Of a stretch of DNA of 64,000 nucleotides, positions 51,462 through 61,303 are shown piece by piece. Numbering within the stretch: position 1 is the first letter of the stretch; each line of letters begins with the position of its first letter. The DNA comes from an uncultured Rikenellaceae bacterium. GTDB lineage: Bacteria > Bacteroidota > Bacteroidia > Bacteroidales > Rikenellaceae. The stretch lies in the NCBI GenBank assembly GCA_944326945.1, contig CALVFY010000009.1:1-64000 (forward strand), read 5' to 3'. The translations under genes were made by a program, and so were the position numbers. Below the pieces are notes generated by a model. That model saw nothing but the letters and a program-made list of their open reading frames with translations, did no database searches and was not told where the DNA came from.

Positions 51462-51962
51462 ATGGAGAACATGGATCGCAAGCAAACTGTTTACGACTAT
51501 CTGGATCGGGCGGGTATCCGTTACACTCATTATGACCATCCGGAGGCACCGACCATCGAGATAGCCCGTCAGTATTGGCGGCAGGACGGGTCGCGTCACT
51601 GCAAGAATCTTTTTTTTCGGAACCATAAGGGAAACAGACATTATCTGGTGGTATTCGATGCCGATCGGAGTCTGGCCATTCATGATCTGGAACATCGGCT
51701 GAGACAGGGAAAACTCTCGTTTGCATCCGAACAGCGGATGGAACGCTATCTGGGTCTGCGACCCGGTTCGGTCTCTCCTTTCGGATTGATTAACGATGTG
51801 GAGAATCATGTACACCTGTTTCTGGACAAGAATCTGCAACGGGAGGAAAGTCTTAGTTTCCATCCGAACGACAATACGGCTACTGTGGTCATTCCGCGGG
51901 AGGAGTTTCTTCGGTTTCTGGAACTTTGCGGCAACAGTTACGAATTTATCGAGTTGTATTGA
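51462..51962 (+). CDS. YbaK/ProX-type prolyl-tRNA editing protein
   Basis: A 166-residue single-domain protein. The opening VYDYLDRAGIRYTHYDHPEAPTIEIA and HCKNLFFRNHKGNRHYLVV (editing-site Lys) match trans-acting ProXp/PrdX enzymes that hydrolyse Ala-tRNA(Pro) or similar mischarged tRNAs. GSVSPFGLINDVENHVHLFLDKNL is the conserved second half with the GxxxPFG loop. It shares an operon with the GNAT-hydrolase gene. The exact mischarged amino acid cannot be read. Confidence 0.9.
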   Translation: MENMDRKQTVYDYLDRAGIRYTHYDHPEAPTIEIARQYWRQDGSRHCKNLFFRNHKGNRHYLVVFDADRSLAIHDLEHRLRQGKLSFASEQRMERYLGLRPGSVSPFGLINDVENHVHLFLDKNLQREESLSFHPNDNTATVVIPREEFLRFLELCGNSYEFIELY

Positions 51963-51980
51963 TACGTATGATTTTGAATA

Positions 51981-52012
51981 AAAAGAGGCAGGAATGTTCC
52001 TGCCTCTTTTTA
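51981..52012. terminator. Bidirectional terminator
   Basis: AAAAGAGGCAGGAA (51981-51994) pairs with TTCCTGCCTCTTTT (51997-52010). It serves the editing-protein gene on the plus strand and the convergent sulfatase gene on the minus strand. Confidence 0.88.
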
Positions 52013-52016
52013 TTTG

Positions 52017-53567
52017 TTATTCGTAAGGAATCAGGTCTGGCAGTATTCGGTTGCGATACCATGGATCGCCTACCGTTTTCAGTTCGGCGGCCAGACGTGA
52101 GAGAAGTTTTTCGGTCAGTGCCGGATTCTCCGTCAGCGGAATGTTGTGCCGTTGATAGGGATCTTCCCGGTCATCGAACAGCAGTGAGTGGTCGAGTTGC
52201 CGGGTCGAGGGATCGAGATAGAGCGCCAGAGTGTAACGCTCGGTCTTCAGCCCGCGGGCAACGGGCAGATAGTTGCGTACAATTCCTGAGGAGTCGGTCT
52301 CCCCGTCGATATTTTTGATATAGAGTGCCGCGTCGGGACGGGCGATGAGCCGAGTGGTATCGTTCAGAAATAGCGGAGAAAAATCCCTTCCCTGAATCTC
52401 GGCGGGAATACGGTCACCCAATCCACTCAGACCCAATAGCGTAGGCATGATATCGGGCGAGGAGAGCAGCAGATCGTCTACGCGTGGGGCAATCCGTCCC
52501 GGCCAACGTATGAGGAAAGGTACGTTCATCGACTCTGCATAGGGTGAGTTTTTGGGATCATCCGTTCCCTGGCTGCACATTGTCTCTCCGTGGTCAGACG
52601 AAAAGACAACGATCGTATTGTCATCCAGACCCAGCTGGTGCAGGGCGGCCAGGATACGGCCGAATTCACGGTCGACACCCGTTACCGACGAGAAGTAATA
52701 GCGGGCGGATTCGGCTTTCTCCATGTGGGAATCGGCGTTGGGGCGAATCAGCAGACTGTCGAGCGGAAGATCCTTGTACAGGTTGAAATCCTGTTCCATA
52801 CAGTCGTCCAGCGAACGATAGGGACTGTGAGGAGGATTCATGCCGATCATCAGGAAAAACGGCTTGTCTCCGCTGCGTTCCCCGTGTTCGTTGCGCAGGT
52901 AGGCGATCGCCTTGTCTGCCTCGTGCCGGGGCGACCATTCGCGGATTTCATGGCGTTGGCCCTTGGTATCCCAGTAGTGAGGTTGCTTGTGGACGTCGAA
53001 CGTGCCGTAGGAGTACCAGTAGTTGAATCCGTGTCGGCGTTCGGCCGGTGTGTAGGCGTCCCAGGCGGGAAGACGATCCTCTACGTAATGACCCGGTCGT
53101 TGGGGATCGTTCGGCGTGGGAAAATCGGCGTGCAGTTTGCCGATGTAGGCACAGTCGTATCCCGCACGGCTGAACACGTCGCTGATGGTGACGGCATCCT
53201 CTCTCAGAGAGGAGATCGGCCGCGAGGAGTTGCAGTTGAGCGGAATGCCGCTTTCGTGGGGATACATTCCCGTGAGGAGCATCCCTCGGTGGGGACTGCT
53301 CAACGGACAGTTGCTCTGGGCCGAACTGAGTACGAGTGCCTGCCGGGCGAAAGAGTCGAGGACAGGGGTGTGGACGGGATCGGGCCGGAAATTTACCCGG
53401 TCACGGAAACCCTCTTCTCCCCAAAAAGCCATGGCATGATTGCGCATCTGATCCGGAAAAAGGTAGATGACATTGGGCCCGGCAGTTCTTTGAGGTTCGG
53501 GGCTACAACCCGGAAGAGCGGCTGCACAGCAACCGCTCAACACGAGAGAAAAAAGGTTGGGTTTCAT
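52017..53567 (-). CDS. Sulfatase, serine type, lipoprotein; glycosaminoglycan locus
   Basis: A 516-residue enzyme with lipobox-like signal (LSGCCAAALPGCSPEP). Activation motif S-S-P-H-R with GMLLTGM, so the formylglycine would derive from Ser. Metal and sulfate ligands are in YLFPDQMRNH, VFSSDHGETMCSQG and MIGMNPPHSPY. The C-terminus has the usual small sulfatase sub-domain. It is separated by one base from the GH88 gene, so the two are co-transcribed. By context it removes sulfate from chondroitin- or related disaccharides. Position of the sulfate (4-O, 6-O or 2-O) is not decidable here. Confidence 0.9.
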   Translation of the reverse strand: MKPNLFSLVLSGCCAAALPGCSPEPQRTAGPNVIYLFPDQMRNHAMAFWGEEGFRDRVNFRPDPVHTPVLDSFARQALVLSSAQSNCPLSSPHRGMLLTGMYPHESGIPLNCNSSRPISSLREDAVTISDVFSRAGYDCAYIGKLHADFPTPNDPQRPGHYVEDRLPAWDAYTPAERRHGFNYWYSYGTFDVHKQPHYWDTKGQRHEIREWSPRHEADKAIAYLRNEHGERSGDKPFFLMIGMNPPHSPYRSLDDCMEQDFNLYKDLPLDSLLIRPNADSHMEKAESARYYFSSVTGVDREFGRILAALHQLGLDDNTIVVFSSDHGETMCSQGTDDPKNSPYAESMNVPFLIRWPGRIAPRVDDLLLSSPDIMPTLLGLSGLGDRIPAEIQGRDFSPLFLNDTTRLIARPDAALYIKNIDGETDSSGIVRNYLPVARGLKTERYTLALYLDPSTRQLDHSLLFDDREDPYQRHNIPLTENPALTEKLLSRLAAELKTVGDPWYRNRILPDLIPYE

Positions 53568-53568
53568 C

Positions 53569-54777
53569 TTATTTTGTGTTCTGCTCCAGACTTCGTTTGC
53601 GCAGGAGTGCCTCCAGATAGTAGTAGTCAGCGTAGTTCAACGGTACATCAATCTCCTGACCATGGGGAATGCTGCCCACGGAGTGCATCAGGATAAAGTT
53701 GTTGTTGGTCCCGACGGGAGCACGATAGGCGGGCGAGGAGAGACTCTCCATAATCTTGTCGGCTTTCTCCTTGTAGCCTTTGTCTGGAACGTAGGTGCTC
53801 AATTCGTAGAGTGCCGAGGCGGTGCAGGCGGCTGCCGAAACGTCGCGCGGTTCGTTGGGAATGTTCGGTGCATCATAGTCCCAATAGGGAACCAGATCGG
53901 CAGGCAGGTTTTTATTGTTAAAAATGAAATTCGCAACTTTTTCAGCCTGTTTCAGATAACGCTCATCCTTCGTGTAACGGTAGCAAAGCGTGTATCCGTA
54001 AAGTGCCCAGGCCTGTCCGCGGGCCCAAGCCGATTCGTCGGCATATCCCTGGGCGGTTTGACGTGCCCGTACGGCACCCGTCTCGGGATCGTAGTCCACC
54101 ACATGGTAGCAACTGTTGTCGGGACGGAAATGGTTGGCCATGGTCGTATTGGCATGATTCACGGCAATGTTCCACAGAGTCGTGTCACCCGACAGCAGAG
54201 AGGCCTCGAACAGAAGTTCGAGATTCATCATATTGTCGATAATCACCGGACATTTCCAGCCTCGTTCGGACTGCCAGCCGCGATCCACATTCCACGATTG
54301 GATGGTGCGGGCTCCCGGCCGATAGCGTGTGGCCAGCGAACGGGCCGCCTGTACGATCACATCTTTATAGGCGGGCAGGGAGTCGAAACGGTACCCGTTC
54401 AGGTAACTGCATCCAATCATGAAACCTACGTCGTGGTGCCAAGTGAGATATTGTACCGAGTCGAGAGCTTCGGTATATTTTTTCGCCAGCGGCAACCATT
54501 TCGGATCGTCCGTAAGGCGATAGATATACCACATGGTCCCGGGGAAGAATCCGCTGGTCCAGTCGTCGATGGGAATGTACTGGATACTTCCATCGGCTTT
54601 GGTGGTGCGGGGATTGAGAATGCGTCCCGATTGTTCGATCAGATCGGTTTGCAGGGTGAGCTGTTGTGCCGCATTGGCCACGTTCTCTTCGATAAAGTTC
54701 CCTTTGTCGGCGGAGGGAGAACCGCATCCGACGGCTAACAGTACCGACAGACCGAGAAGTTTTGAGAGTCCCTTCAT
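53569..54777 (-). CDS. GH88 unsaturated glucuronyl hydrolase
   Basis: A 402-residue lipoprotein (SVLLAVGC, Cys at about 18) with an alpha6/alpha6 barrel. The catalytic and binding Asp residues of GH88 are seen as Asp116 in WHHDVGFMIG and Asp181 in PVIIDNMMNLELL. DRGWQSERGWK and SAWARGQAWALYGYTL are further family marks. It removes the delta-4,5-unsaturated glucuronate that lyases leave on chondroitin, hyaluronan or heparin disaccharides. With the PL8 lyase and the sulfatase it forms the chondroitin degradation chain. Confidence 0.94.
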   Translation of the reverse strand: MKGLSKLLGLSVLLAVGCGSPSADKGNFIEENVANAAQQLTLQTDLIEQSGRILNPRTTKADGSIQYIPIDDWTSGFFPGTMWYIYRLTDDPKWLPLAKKYTEALDSVQYLTWHHDVGFMIGCSYLNGYRFDSLPAYKDVIVQAARSLATRYRPGARTIQSWNVDRGWQSERGWKCPVIIDNMMNLELLFEASLLSGDTTLWNIAVNHANTTMANHFRPDNSCYHVVDYDPETGAVRARQTAQGYADESAWARGQAWALYGYTLCYRYTKDERYLKQAEKVANFIFNNKNLPADLVPYWDYDAPNIPNEPRDVSAAACTASALYELSTYVPDKGYKEKADKIMESLSSPAYRAPVGTNNNFILMHSVGSIPHGQEIDVPLNYADYYYLEALLRKRSLEQNTK

Positions 54778-54909
54778 AGTTAACAGGTGATTTTTGAATT
54801 GTATGTTTTTTTCCCAGTCACGAAAGTAGACAGAGCAAGCCGTTTCGGGGGGATAAAATCGTACATTAATCGTCCAAAATCATCTGAACCGTTTTTTTGA
54901 GGGATTTTT

Positions 54910-55557
54910 TTAATCGAATATCAACTCTCCGAACCACTCGGGACGATGAAAATCAGGTTGAGCAGTATGAATCGGATGCCACGACAGAAAATGAGGTTCG
55001 GGCAATTCGTCTCCGCATTTGTAGAAATTGCCGCGCATCGTGTCGCCAGATTTCGGAGAGAGAACGGTGTTCTGAAACAGAGTATAGGGGAGGGAAAGAG
55101 CCACTTCCCAGGCTCCGTCGGCCGATCGGGTTTCGAATGGAGTGCGACCCAGGGAGGCATAGCGGTCTGCTTTCTGAAGAAGTGCGTTCGGAATACGGGT
55201 ACGATCATGGCGCCCGGGTCCTGTCCCCATGAGCAGAGTGCCGATACAGTTGCATTCAATGTTGTAATAGGGACCTTCCGGGTGGGGTTGCAGGAAAAAT
55301 TCCACGCATGAATCTGTCCATACCGAACCGTTGTCCTCTCCGTACCGGGCCCGTAAATGGGGCTCTTCGACCCGATAGTGGAGATAGAAACCCGTCGGAG
55401 AATAGGCTATGCGGAAGGCTGCCTGGGGACGGAACGGGTATTCTGACCAGTTGATCGAAGAGATCGGTTGCCATGAGAGATGGGCTTTATCCATGGTTTC
55501 TGGCAGTTTTTCGGCAGGTATGTCGGCCGGAAGCGATGTGATGTGAAGTGGTTCCAT
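54910..55557 (-). CDS. CBM9-like carbohydrate-binding family protein without signal peptide
   Basis: A 215-residue beta-sandwich protein. It has the CBM9-2 pattern: FRIAYSPTGFYLHYRVEEPHLRARYG, VWTDSCVEFFLQP, YYNIECNCIGTLL and GNFYKCGDELPEPHFLSW. The start MEPLHITSLPAD shows no signal peptide or lipobox, so it may be cytoplasmic, or its true start may be missed; no better upstream start was found. It lies between the GH88 gene and the divergent HTCS gene. Such stand-alone CBM9-like proteins often sit in PULs; their role is unclear. Confidence 0.75.
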   Translation of the reverse strand: MEPLHITSLPADIPAEKLPETMDKAHLSWQPISSINWSEYPFRPQAAFRIAYSPTGFYLHYRVEEPHLRARYGEDNGSVWTDSCVEFFLQPHPEGPYYNIECNCIGTLLMGTGPGRHDRTRIPNALLQKADRYASLGRTPFETRSADGAWEVALSLPYTLFQNTVLSPKSGDTMRGNFYKCGDELPEPHFLSWHPIHTAQPDFHRPEWFGELIFD

Positions 55558-55681
55558 AAGATGGTTGTTTGGAGGATGAAAGATAATGTTTTTTACGGAA
55601 AATCTTTCTTCGGAGTGCCGGAACGAAGGGAAAAAAGATGAAATTCTCGTTTTTTATGTACTAAAAACGACTCTCGGACGG

Positions 55682-55709
55682 TTTATCTGTAATAAATTTG
55701 GTATATTTG
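55682..55709 (+). promoter_or_regulatory. Candidate Bacteroidetes promoter for the HTCS gene
   Basis: TATATTTG (55702-55709) fits TAnnTTTG; an overlapping TAAATTTG lies at 55693-55700. TTTA at 55682 takes the upstream position with the same 16-base spacer seen ahead of the RND operon. The ATG follows 24 bases later. Confidence 0.5.
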
Positions 55710-55732
55710 TTACATACGATTAATTTCCCTTT

Positions 55733-58700
55733 ATGCTCAAATTGCTGAAGAGACTCCTATTGGCAGGATTGATCCTGGGAGCGGTTGTGCCGTTGTCGGC
55801 TCGGAATATCTCTTTCGGGCATCTGACTCCGGATAACGGTTTGTCGCAGGTATCGGTCAATGCCCTGTATATCGATGCACGTGGATTCGTGTGGATCGGA
55901 ACTCGTGAGGGACTCAATCTATACAACGGAAATGATATCAAGACTTTTCGGCTCGATAAGGACGATCCTAAAAGTCTGTTCTGCAATAATGTGTTGAGGA
56001 TCACGGGCGATCACCAAGGCAATATCTATCTGATTTGTACCGAAGGGCTGGCCCGTTTGGATTTGCATCGGGATGAATTCTCCACTTTATACGAAGGAAA
56101 TGTGTCGGCTTTTTGCTACGATAGTGTCCTGTATGTGGCTCGCGGCAAGGAGATAGCACGTTACGATCCTCAGTCGGGGAGGTTCGATCCGTGGTATAAT
56201 CTTCCGGGAGAGGAATCTTTTTCGATTTCAGCTCTGTATCGTGACCCTTACGGAGTGATGTGGATCGGAACCGATCAGGCGGGTGTTTTTTCGTTGGACG
56301 GGGAACTGAAACTGGAACACCCGGTTTCGGAAGGTAATGTGACGGCCTTCTATCTGGATTCCAAGGAGAATCTTTGGGCCGGTACGTGGAACCATGGTCT
56401 TTGGCGACGCGATGCACAAAATCGGTGGAGCAATATGAGGCAGACGCAAAACGGATTGCTGTCCGATTTTGTGCGGAGTGTGTGTGAGGATAATCAGGGG
56501 AACATCTGGATCGGTACTTTTCTGGGATTGAACCGACTCGATGGCCGGACAGGAGAGATGGATGCTTTTGTAGCCGACGGTCGTCCGGGAAGTCTGACGC
56601 ACTCTTCGGTGTGGTGTCTGCTCAAGGATTCTCAAGGAACGATTTGGGCTGGGACCTATTTCGGCGGAGTTAATTATTTCAATCCGGAGTATGAAATCTA
56701 TACGCGTTATGAGGTTTCGGAGATCCCGGGAAAAGGCCTTAGTTCGCCGATTGTCGGTAAGATGATCGAAGATGAACGCGGACGGTTGTGGATCTGTACA
56801 GAGGGTGGCGGAGTGAATGTGTTGGATCGGGAGACGGGGCGGTTTAAGTGGTATCTCCAGCAGCCGGGCGGTATTTCTCACAATAATGTCAAGGCGATTT
56901 ATTACGATCGGGCCCGTCGGGTGATGTGGTTCGGAACCCATTTGGGTGGGTTGAATCGGTTTGATATGGCCTCCGAACGATTTACGGTCTATCGGCATCG
57001 GGCGGGCGATCCATCCTCGTTGCCTTCGGATATTGTGCGGGATATCGTGCCGTGGGAACGCAATCTGGTGGTGGCTACTTCGGATGGAGTGTGTCTGTTC
57101 GAACCCGAGACGGGACATGTCTCTCAACTCTTCAAGGACACGGAAGAGGGGCGGAGAATTAAAATTGTGGCCGATTTGCATGTGGATGATCGGGGAACAC
57201 TTTGGATTGCGGCTACAGGCGAAGGTCTCTATGCCTATCGTTTCGATACGCGTGAATTGAAGGTGTATCGTCATGATGCGAAGAATCCCCATAGTTTGAG
57301 CAGTAATAATATAAATAGTATCGTACAGGATCGGAACGGGAATCTGTGGCTGGCGGCTTCGGGAACGGGACTGGATCGGTATCGTTATGAGAGCGATGAT
57401 TTCGAAAACTACGATGCCCGACATAATGGGCTCTCGAGCGATTGCGTCTACGATGTGAGGGATTCGCCCACCGGACGACTTTTGGTGGCAACCAACGAGG
57501 GACTTTCGCGGTTCGATCCGATGACACGACGTTTCGAGAATTATAATCATCAGAAAGGATTCCCGCTTTCGGCCGTGAATGAAAATGCTATTTGCCGGAC
57601 ACGTGACGGACAGATTTTCTTGGGCGGTACGCAAGGAATGGTCTCTTTTAATGAGACTTCGCTCAGTTTTACACCCAAATCGTACAAGATTGTTCCCAGC
57701 CGGCTGACGGTGAACGGACAACTGATCAAAGCGGGCGATGAGACCGGAATATTGGATTATTCGCTCTGTTACAGCAAGAAGATCACTCTGCGGAATAAGC
57801 ATACAATTTTTAGTGTAGAATTTGCAACGTCGAATTTCATTCCGGCCAATCAGGACGAGATCGTCTACAAGTTGGAGGGCTTTTCCGAAGACTGGAATCC
57901 TGCCCGCGGACAACATACGATCACCTATTCGAATCTTAATCCGGGCGATTACACACTGATCATCCGTAGTGCCAAGGATTCCGGGGTCAATACGCCCGAA
58001 GCTCGTCTGGAAATCCGGGTTTTGCCTCCATTCTACCGTACGGGGTGGGCCTATCTGCTCTACATGATGGTGGCAGGGGCGATTCTTTGGTTGTTGATCC
58101 GTACCTACAGGGCCAGGATACGTTTGCAGGAGTCGTTGCGCTATGAGCAACAACATATTCGCGATGTGGAGGAGCTGAATCAATCCAAATTGCGGTTCTT
58201 TACCAATATTTCCCATGAGTTCCGTACGCCGCTCACCTTGATTATCGGGCAGGTGGAGATGCTCCTGCAGGTACAGTCGTTTACCCCTACGATTTATAAT
58301 AAGATTCTGAGGGTCTATAAAAACAGTCTTCAGTTGAAGGATCTGGTGAGCGAACTGCTCGATTTCCGCAAACAGGAGCAGGGACATATGAAAATACGGG
58401 TCAGCGAGAACGATTTGGTGGCATTTCTGTATGAGAATTTCCTGATATTTATGGAATACGGAGGGTATCGCCATTTGAATCTGCTGTTCGACAAGGAGGT
58501 GGATCAACTTCAGGTGTGGTACGATCCGGGCCAGATGCAGAAAGTGATCAATAATTTGATTTCCAATGCGATGAAACATACTCCGAAAGGAGGGACCATC
58601 ACCGTACGGGTGTGGAGAGAGAATGATCGGGCCCTCTTTTCGGTGAAGGATACGGGTGGAGGTATTGCTCCGGAGGATATCGATCATATTTTCGACCGTT

Positions 58701-59800
58701 TTTACCAGATGCGTAATCCGGATAAGGTGGCTTCACAGGGTACGGGAATTGGTTTGTCGCTGAGCAAAGGTATTGTGGAACTGCACGGAGGAACGATCGG
58801 TGTGGAGAGCGAACCGGGGTGTGGAAGTACGTTCACGGTGTCGTTGCCCTTGGGCAATGCCCATTTCAATAAGGAACAGATAGCCCGGAATGAAACGCCG
58901 AAATCGGAAACGGAGACAATCGCTCCGGAAAAGGCTTTTCTGCAGGAGAAAGAGGAGATGGATGAGGGGGTTTATGAGCGGATCAAGGGCGCACGTGTTT
59001 TGATTGTGGAGGATAACGATCAGTTGCGGGAGATGCTTGTGCGGTTGTTCGAACCGTTTTACGAGGTAGATACCGCTTCGGATGGTGAACAGGGTTGGGA
59101 ATTGGTGCTTGCGCGTGAACCTCAGATTGTACTTTCGGATGTGATGATGCCCCGGCTTTCGGGAACAGAACTTTGTAAACGGATCAAGACAGATGTCAAT
59201 ACCTGCCATATTCCGGTGGTGCTGTTGACTGCACGGACGGCCGTGGAGCATAACATCGAGGGGTTGAGGATCGGCGCAGACGACTATATCACCAAACCGT
59301 TCAATGTGGGGCTGCTTCTTTCGCGGTGTAATAACCTGGTCAACAGCCGTATGGTGCTCCGGGAAAAGTTCAGTCGCCAGCCCGAACAGTCTCCCCGTAT
59401 GATGGCTACCAATCCGATGGATAAACAGTTGATGGATCGTGCGATGGCTATTATCGAACGGTACATGGACAATCCGGAGTTTAATGTAGGTGTCTTTGCG
59501 CGGGAAATGGGGATGGCTCGGACCAACTTGTTCGCCAAGATCAAGGGTATTACCGGCTCGACACCCAACGAATTTGTGTCAACGATTCGTTTGCGTAAAG
59601 CCGCATCCCTGTTGAAGAACAATCCCGAATTGAATGTCTCGGAGATTGCCGATTGCACGGGATTCAGTTCGGCTCGTTATTTCAGCAAATGTTTCAAGGC
59701 TCTTTTCCATGTCAGCCCGCTCTCTTATCGGAAGGGATTGACGGAAGATCCTGAGGGAGACGAGGATAACGAATCTGCAGAAGAGAAAAAAGAACAGTAA
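55733..59800 (+). CDS. Hybrid two-component system regulator (HTCS) of the glycosaminoglycan locus
   Basis: A 1355-residue one-protein signalling system. Signal peptide (about 1-23), two beta-propellers of Reg_prop repeats (about 28-660, with many LWIGT/GxLW units), Y_Y_Y domain (about 690-765), one membrane helix (about 770-790, YLLYMMVAGAILWLLI), HisKA with phosphoacceptor His828 in SHEFRTP, HATPase (IDHIFDRFYQ, GTGIGLSLSKGIV), receiver with Asp1136 in VLSDVMMP, and an AraC-type helix-turn-helix at the end. It senses oligosaccharides in the periplasm and activates the nearby genes. In known HTCS of chondroitin loci the ligand is an unsaturated disaccharide; this is likely here too. Confidence 0.96.
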   Translation: MLKLLKRLLLAGLILGAVVPLSARNISFGHLTPDNGLSQVSVNALYIDARGFVWIGTREGLNLYNGNDIKTFRLDKDDPKSLFCNNVLRITGDHQGNIYLICTEGLARLDLHRDEFSTLYEGNVSAFCYDSVLYVARGKEIARYDPQSGRFDPWYNLPGEESFSISALYRDPYGVMWIGTDQAGVFSLDGELKLEHPVSEGNVTAFYLDSKENLWAGTWNHGLWRRDAQNRWSNMRQTQNGLLSDFVRSVCEDNQGNIWIGTFLGLNRLDGRTGEMDAFVADGRPGSLTHSSVWCLLKDSQGTIWAGTYFGGVNYFNPEYEIYTRYEVSEIPGKGLSSPIVGKMIEDERGRLWICTEGGGVNVLDRETGRFKWYLQQPGGISHNNVKAIYYDRARRVMWFGTHLGGLNRFDMASERFTVYRHRAGDPSSLPSDIVRDIVPWERNLVVATSDGVCLFEPETGHVSQLFKDTEEGRRIKIVADLHVDDRGTLWIAATGEGLYAYRFDTRELKVYRHDAKNPHSLSSNNINSIVQDRNGNLWLAASGTGLDRYRYESDDFENYDARHNGLSSDCVYDVRDSPTGRLLVATNEGLSRFDPMTRRFENYNHQKGFPLSAVNENAICRTRDGQIFLGGTQGMVSFNETSLSFTPKSYKIVPSRLTVNGQLIKAGDETGILDYSLCYSKKITLRNKHTIFSVEFATSNFIPANQDEIVYKLEGFSEDWNPARGQHTITYSNLNPGDYTLIIRSAKDSGVNTPEARLEIRVLPPFYRTGWAYLLYMMVAGAILWLLIRTYRARIRLQESLRYEQQHIRDVEELNQSKLRFFTNISHEFRTPLTLIIGQVEMLLQVQSFTPTIYNKILRVYKNSLQLKDLVSELLDFRKQEQGHMKIRVSENDLVAFLYENFLIFMEYGGYRHLNLLFDKEVDQLQVWYDPGQMQKVINNLISNAMKHTPKGGTITVRVWRENDRALFSVKDTGGGIAPEDIDHIFDRFYQMRNPDKVASQGTGIGLSLSKGIVELHGGTIGVESEPGCGSTFTVSLPLGNAHFNKEQIARNETPKSETETIAPEKAFLQEKEEMDEGVYERIKGARVLIVEDNDQLREMLVRLFEPFYEVDTASDGEQGWELVLAREPQIVLSDVMMPRLSGTELCKRIKTDVNTCHIPVVLLTARTAVEHNIEGLRIGADDYITKPFNVGLLLSRCNNLVNSRMVLREKFSRQPEQSPRMMATNPMDKQLMDRAMAIIERYMDNPEFNVGVFAREMGMARTNLFAKIKGITGSTPNEFVSTIRLRKAASLLKNNPELNVSEIADCTGFSSARYFSKCFKALFHVSPLSYRKGLTEDPEGDEDNESAEEKKEQ

Positions 59801-59818
59801 AAAAGCAAAGACAGGATA

Positions 59819-59854
59819 TAAAAAGAGGATGATTTTAAAATCATCCTCTTTTTA
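59819..59854. terminator. Bidirectional terminator between HTCS and GH105 genes
   Basis: A fully symmetric 36-bp palindrome centred between 59836 and 59837 with A-runs on the left and T-runs on the right. It serves the convergent genes on both sides. Confidence 0.9.
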
Positions 59855-59876
59855 TGCTTTTATTGCCTTGCGCTTT

Positions 59877-61151
59877 TTATTTCGGATCGTTTTTCAACTT
59901 TTCGTATTCAAGGCTGGCCATGATGAAAGGACCGATGGCTTTCCCTTCGTTATTGACGCGTGTCACATCTTTACCGCAAAGATAGTAGCTGGCCGAACCG
60001 TCGCGATGGGGATCCCGGGCCGGACCCAATCCGGCCGAGCGACAGGAACTTTCGATGTTGATCGTGCCGTCGGGATTACGGGTGATGAAACTTTTCAACA
60101 CTCCCTTGTAGGCTTTTTCGGCCGTAGAACGGAATTCGGGACTCAATACACCGATACGAATCCCTTTCAGATAGGCATAGGCGAACATCCCCGAGGCTGA
60201 AGATTCGAGGTAGTTGGGCAGACCGCATGTTCCTTTGAAAGAGTCGTCGTAGCGCAGTAGTTGATACCATACACCGCTCTTTTTGTCCTGCCAGCGCTCC
60301 AGTCCTTTGGCAACTTGTTGGGTGATTCCGACCAGGGTGGCATAGTCGGGATGGGTTTTGGGCATTGCATCCAATACGTCGACCAGTGCGGCGAAATACC
60401 AGCCCATACCTCGCCCCCAGAACTCCTGGGAGCAACCTTTGAACGGGGCCTCTTTTTTGGCCCAGAACGAATTGGGATCAGACGGATCGGCTGACCAGCC
60501 GTGGTAATTCAGCCCGTATTCGGGATCGTAGGTGTGTTTGTTGATGACGATAAACTGGCGGGCAATATCGCTCCATGCCTCGGTATCGTTCGGCGCGAAA
60601 TTCTTCAGCCATTCGGCATAATAGGCGGCCCCCATATAGAGCCCGTCCAGCCACATCTGGTTGGGATAGATATTTTTATGAAAAAAACATCCCTTTGCTT
60701 CGGGAAGTTGGATACGGGAGTATTCGTTCTTGAGATAGTCCTGCAGGAAATCCGCTGCTTTTTTATAGCGGGCAGCCCTGTTTGTGCCGTTTTTCCTGTC
60801 GAGGAGGCTTTCGTGACGGTAGAGTTCGAAGAGGACTTTTCCCGCATTGATATTGTCGATGTTGCCTTTCCTGAAGTTTTTGAACGTGCCGTCTTCATTG
60901 ATCGCATTGTCGGCGTAGGCTTTGGCTAAGTCATAGTATTCCTGAGTCCAGCGGGCATTGTCGTACTGTTCGCACATCATCAGCATCGACTTGGCCACCA
61001 GCCCGTTTACGTAGTCCCAGGGTTTGCCGTGTGTCCACTCCTTGCCCTGTGAACGGGCCATTTGATGAGAGTAGGGTACATCGTTTTTCGGTGCGGCCAA
61101 TGCATAGATACCCAGTAAAAGGGCGGTGGCCAAAACGGGAATTTTCTTCAT
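59877..61151 (-). CDS. GH105 unsaturated uronyl hydrolase (YteR/YesR type)
   Basis: A 424-residue secreted alpha6/alpha6-barrel enzyme with signal peptide (MKKIPVLATALLLGIYALAA). The catalytic Asp lies in NQMWLDGLYMG, and EFWGRGMGWYF, LPNYLESSASGMFAYAYLKGI and GTINIESSCRSAGLG are GH105 marks. The family removes delta-4,5-unsaturated galacturonate or glucuronate from lyase products, mostly pectin-derived. Here it sits in a chondroitin-type locus, just ahead of the PL8 gene on the same strand, so it may act on unsaturated uronides from glycosaminoglycans. Confidence 0.92.
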   Translation of the reverse strand: MKKIPVLATALLLGIYALAAPKNDVPYSHQMARSQGKEWTHGKPWDYVNGLVAKSMLMMCEQYDNARWTQEYYDLAKAYADNAINEDGTFKNFRKGNIDNINAGKVLFELYRHESLLDRKNGTNRAARYKKAADFLQDYLKNEYSRIQLPEAKGCFFHKNIYPNQMWLDGLYMGAAYYAEWLKNFAPNDTEAWSDIARQFIVINKHTYDPEYGLNYHGWSADPSDPNSFWAKKEAPFKGCSQEFWGRGMGWYFAALVDVLDAMPKTHPDYATLVGITQQVAKGLERWQDKKSGVWYQLLRYDDSFKGTCGLPNYLESSASGMFAYAYLKGIRIGVLSPEFRSTAEKAYKGVLKSFITRNPDGTINIESSCRSAGLGPARDPHRDGSASYYLCGKDVTRVNNEGKAIGPFIMASLEYEKLKNDPK

Positions 61152-61303
61152 GTTTAATGGTTTTTCAGGGTTTATTTTCAGACCGGGTCTGGGTTCAAAG
61201 ATACGATTTTCCTCCGAAATGGAAAGTATAACCTTTAAAGAGAGCTGGGTTTTTTAGTGTTTGAGAAAGATTGATCGAGGAAACTATCTCTGGTCGGAAA
61301 AGA

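Noticed and set aside
56228..58687. An 819-codon open frame on the minus strand opposite the HTCS gene
   Set aside because: It mirrors the plus-strand HTCS codons, is rich in Ile, His, Pro and Arg, and shows no recognisable domain. The HTCS on the other strand is complete and has full motif support.
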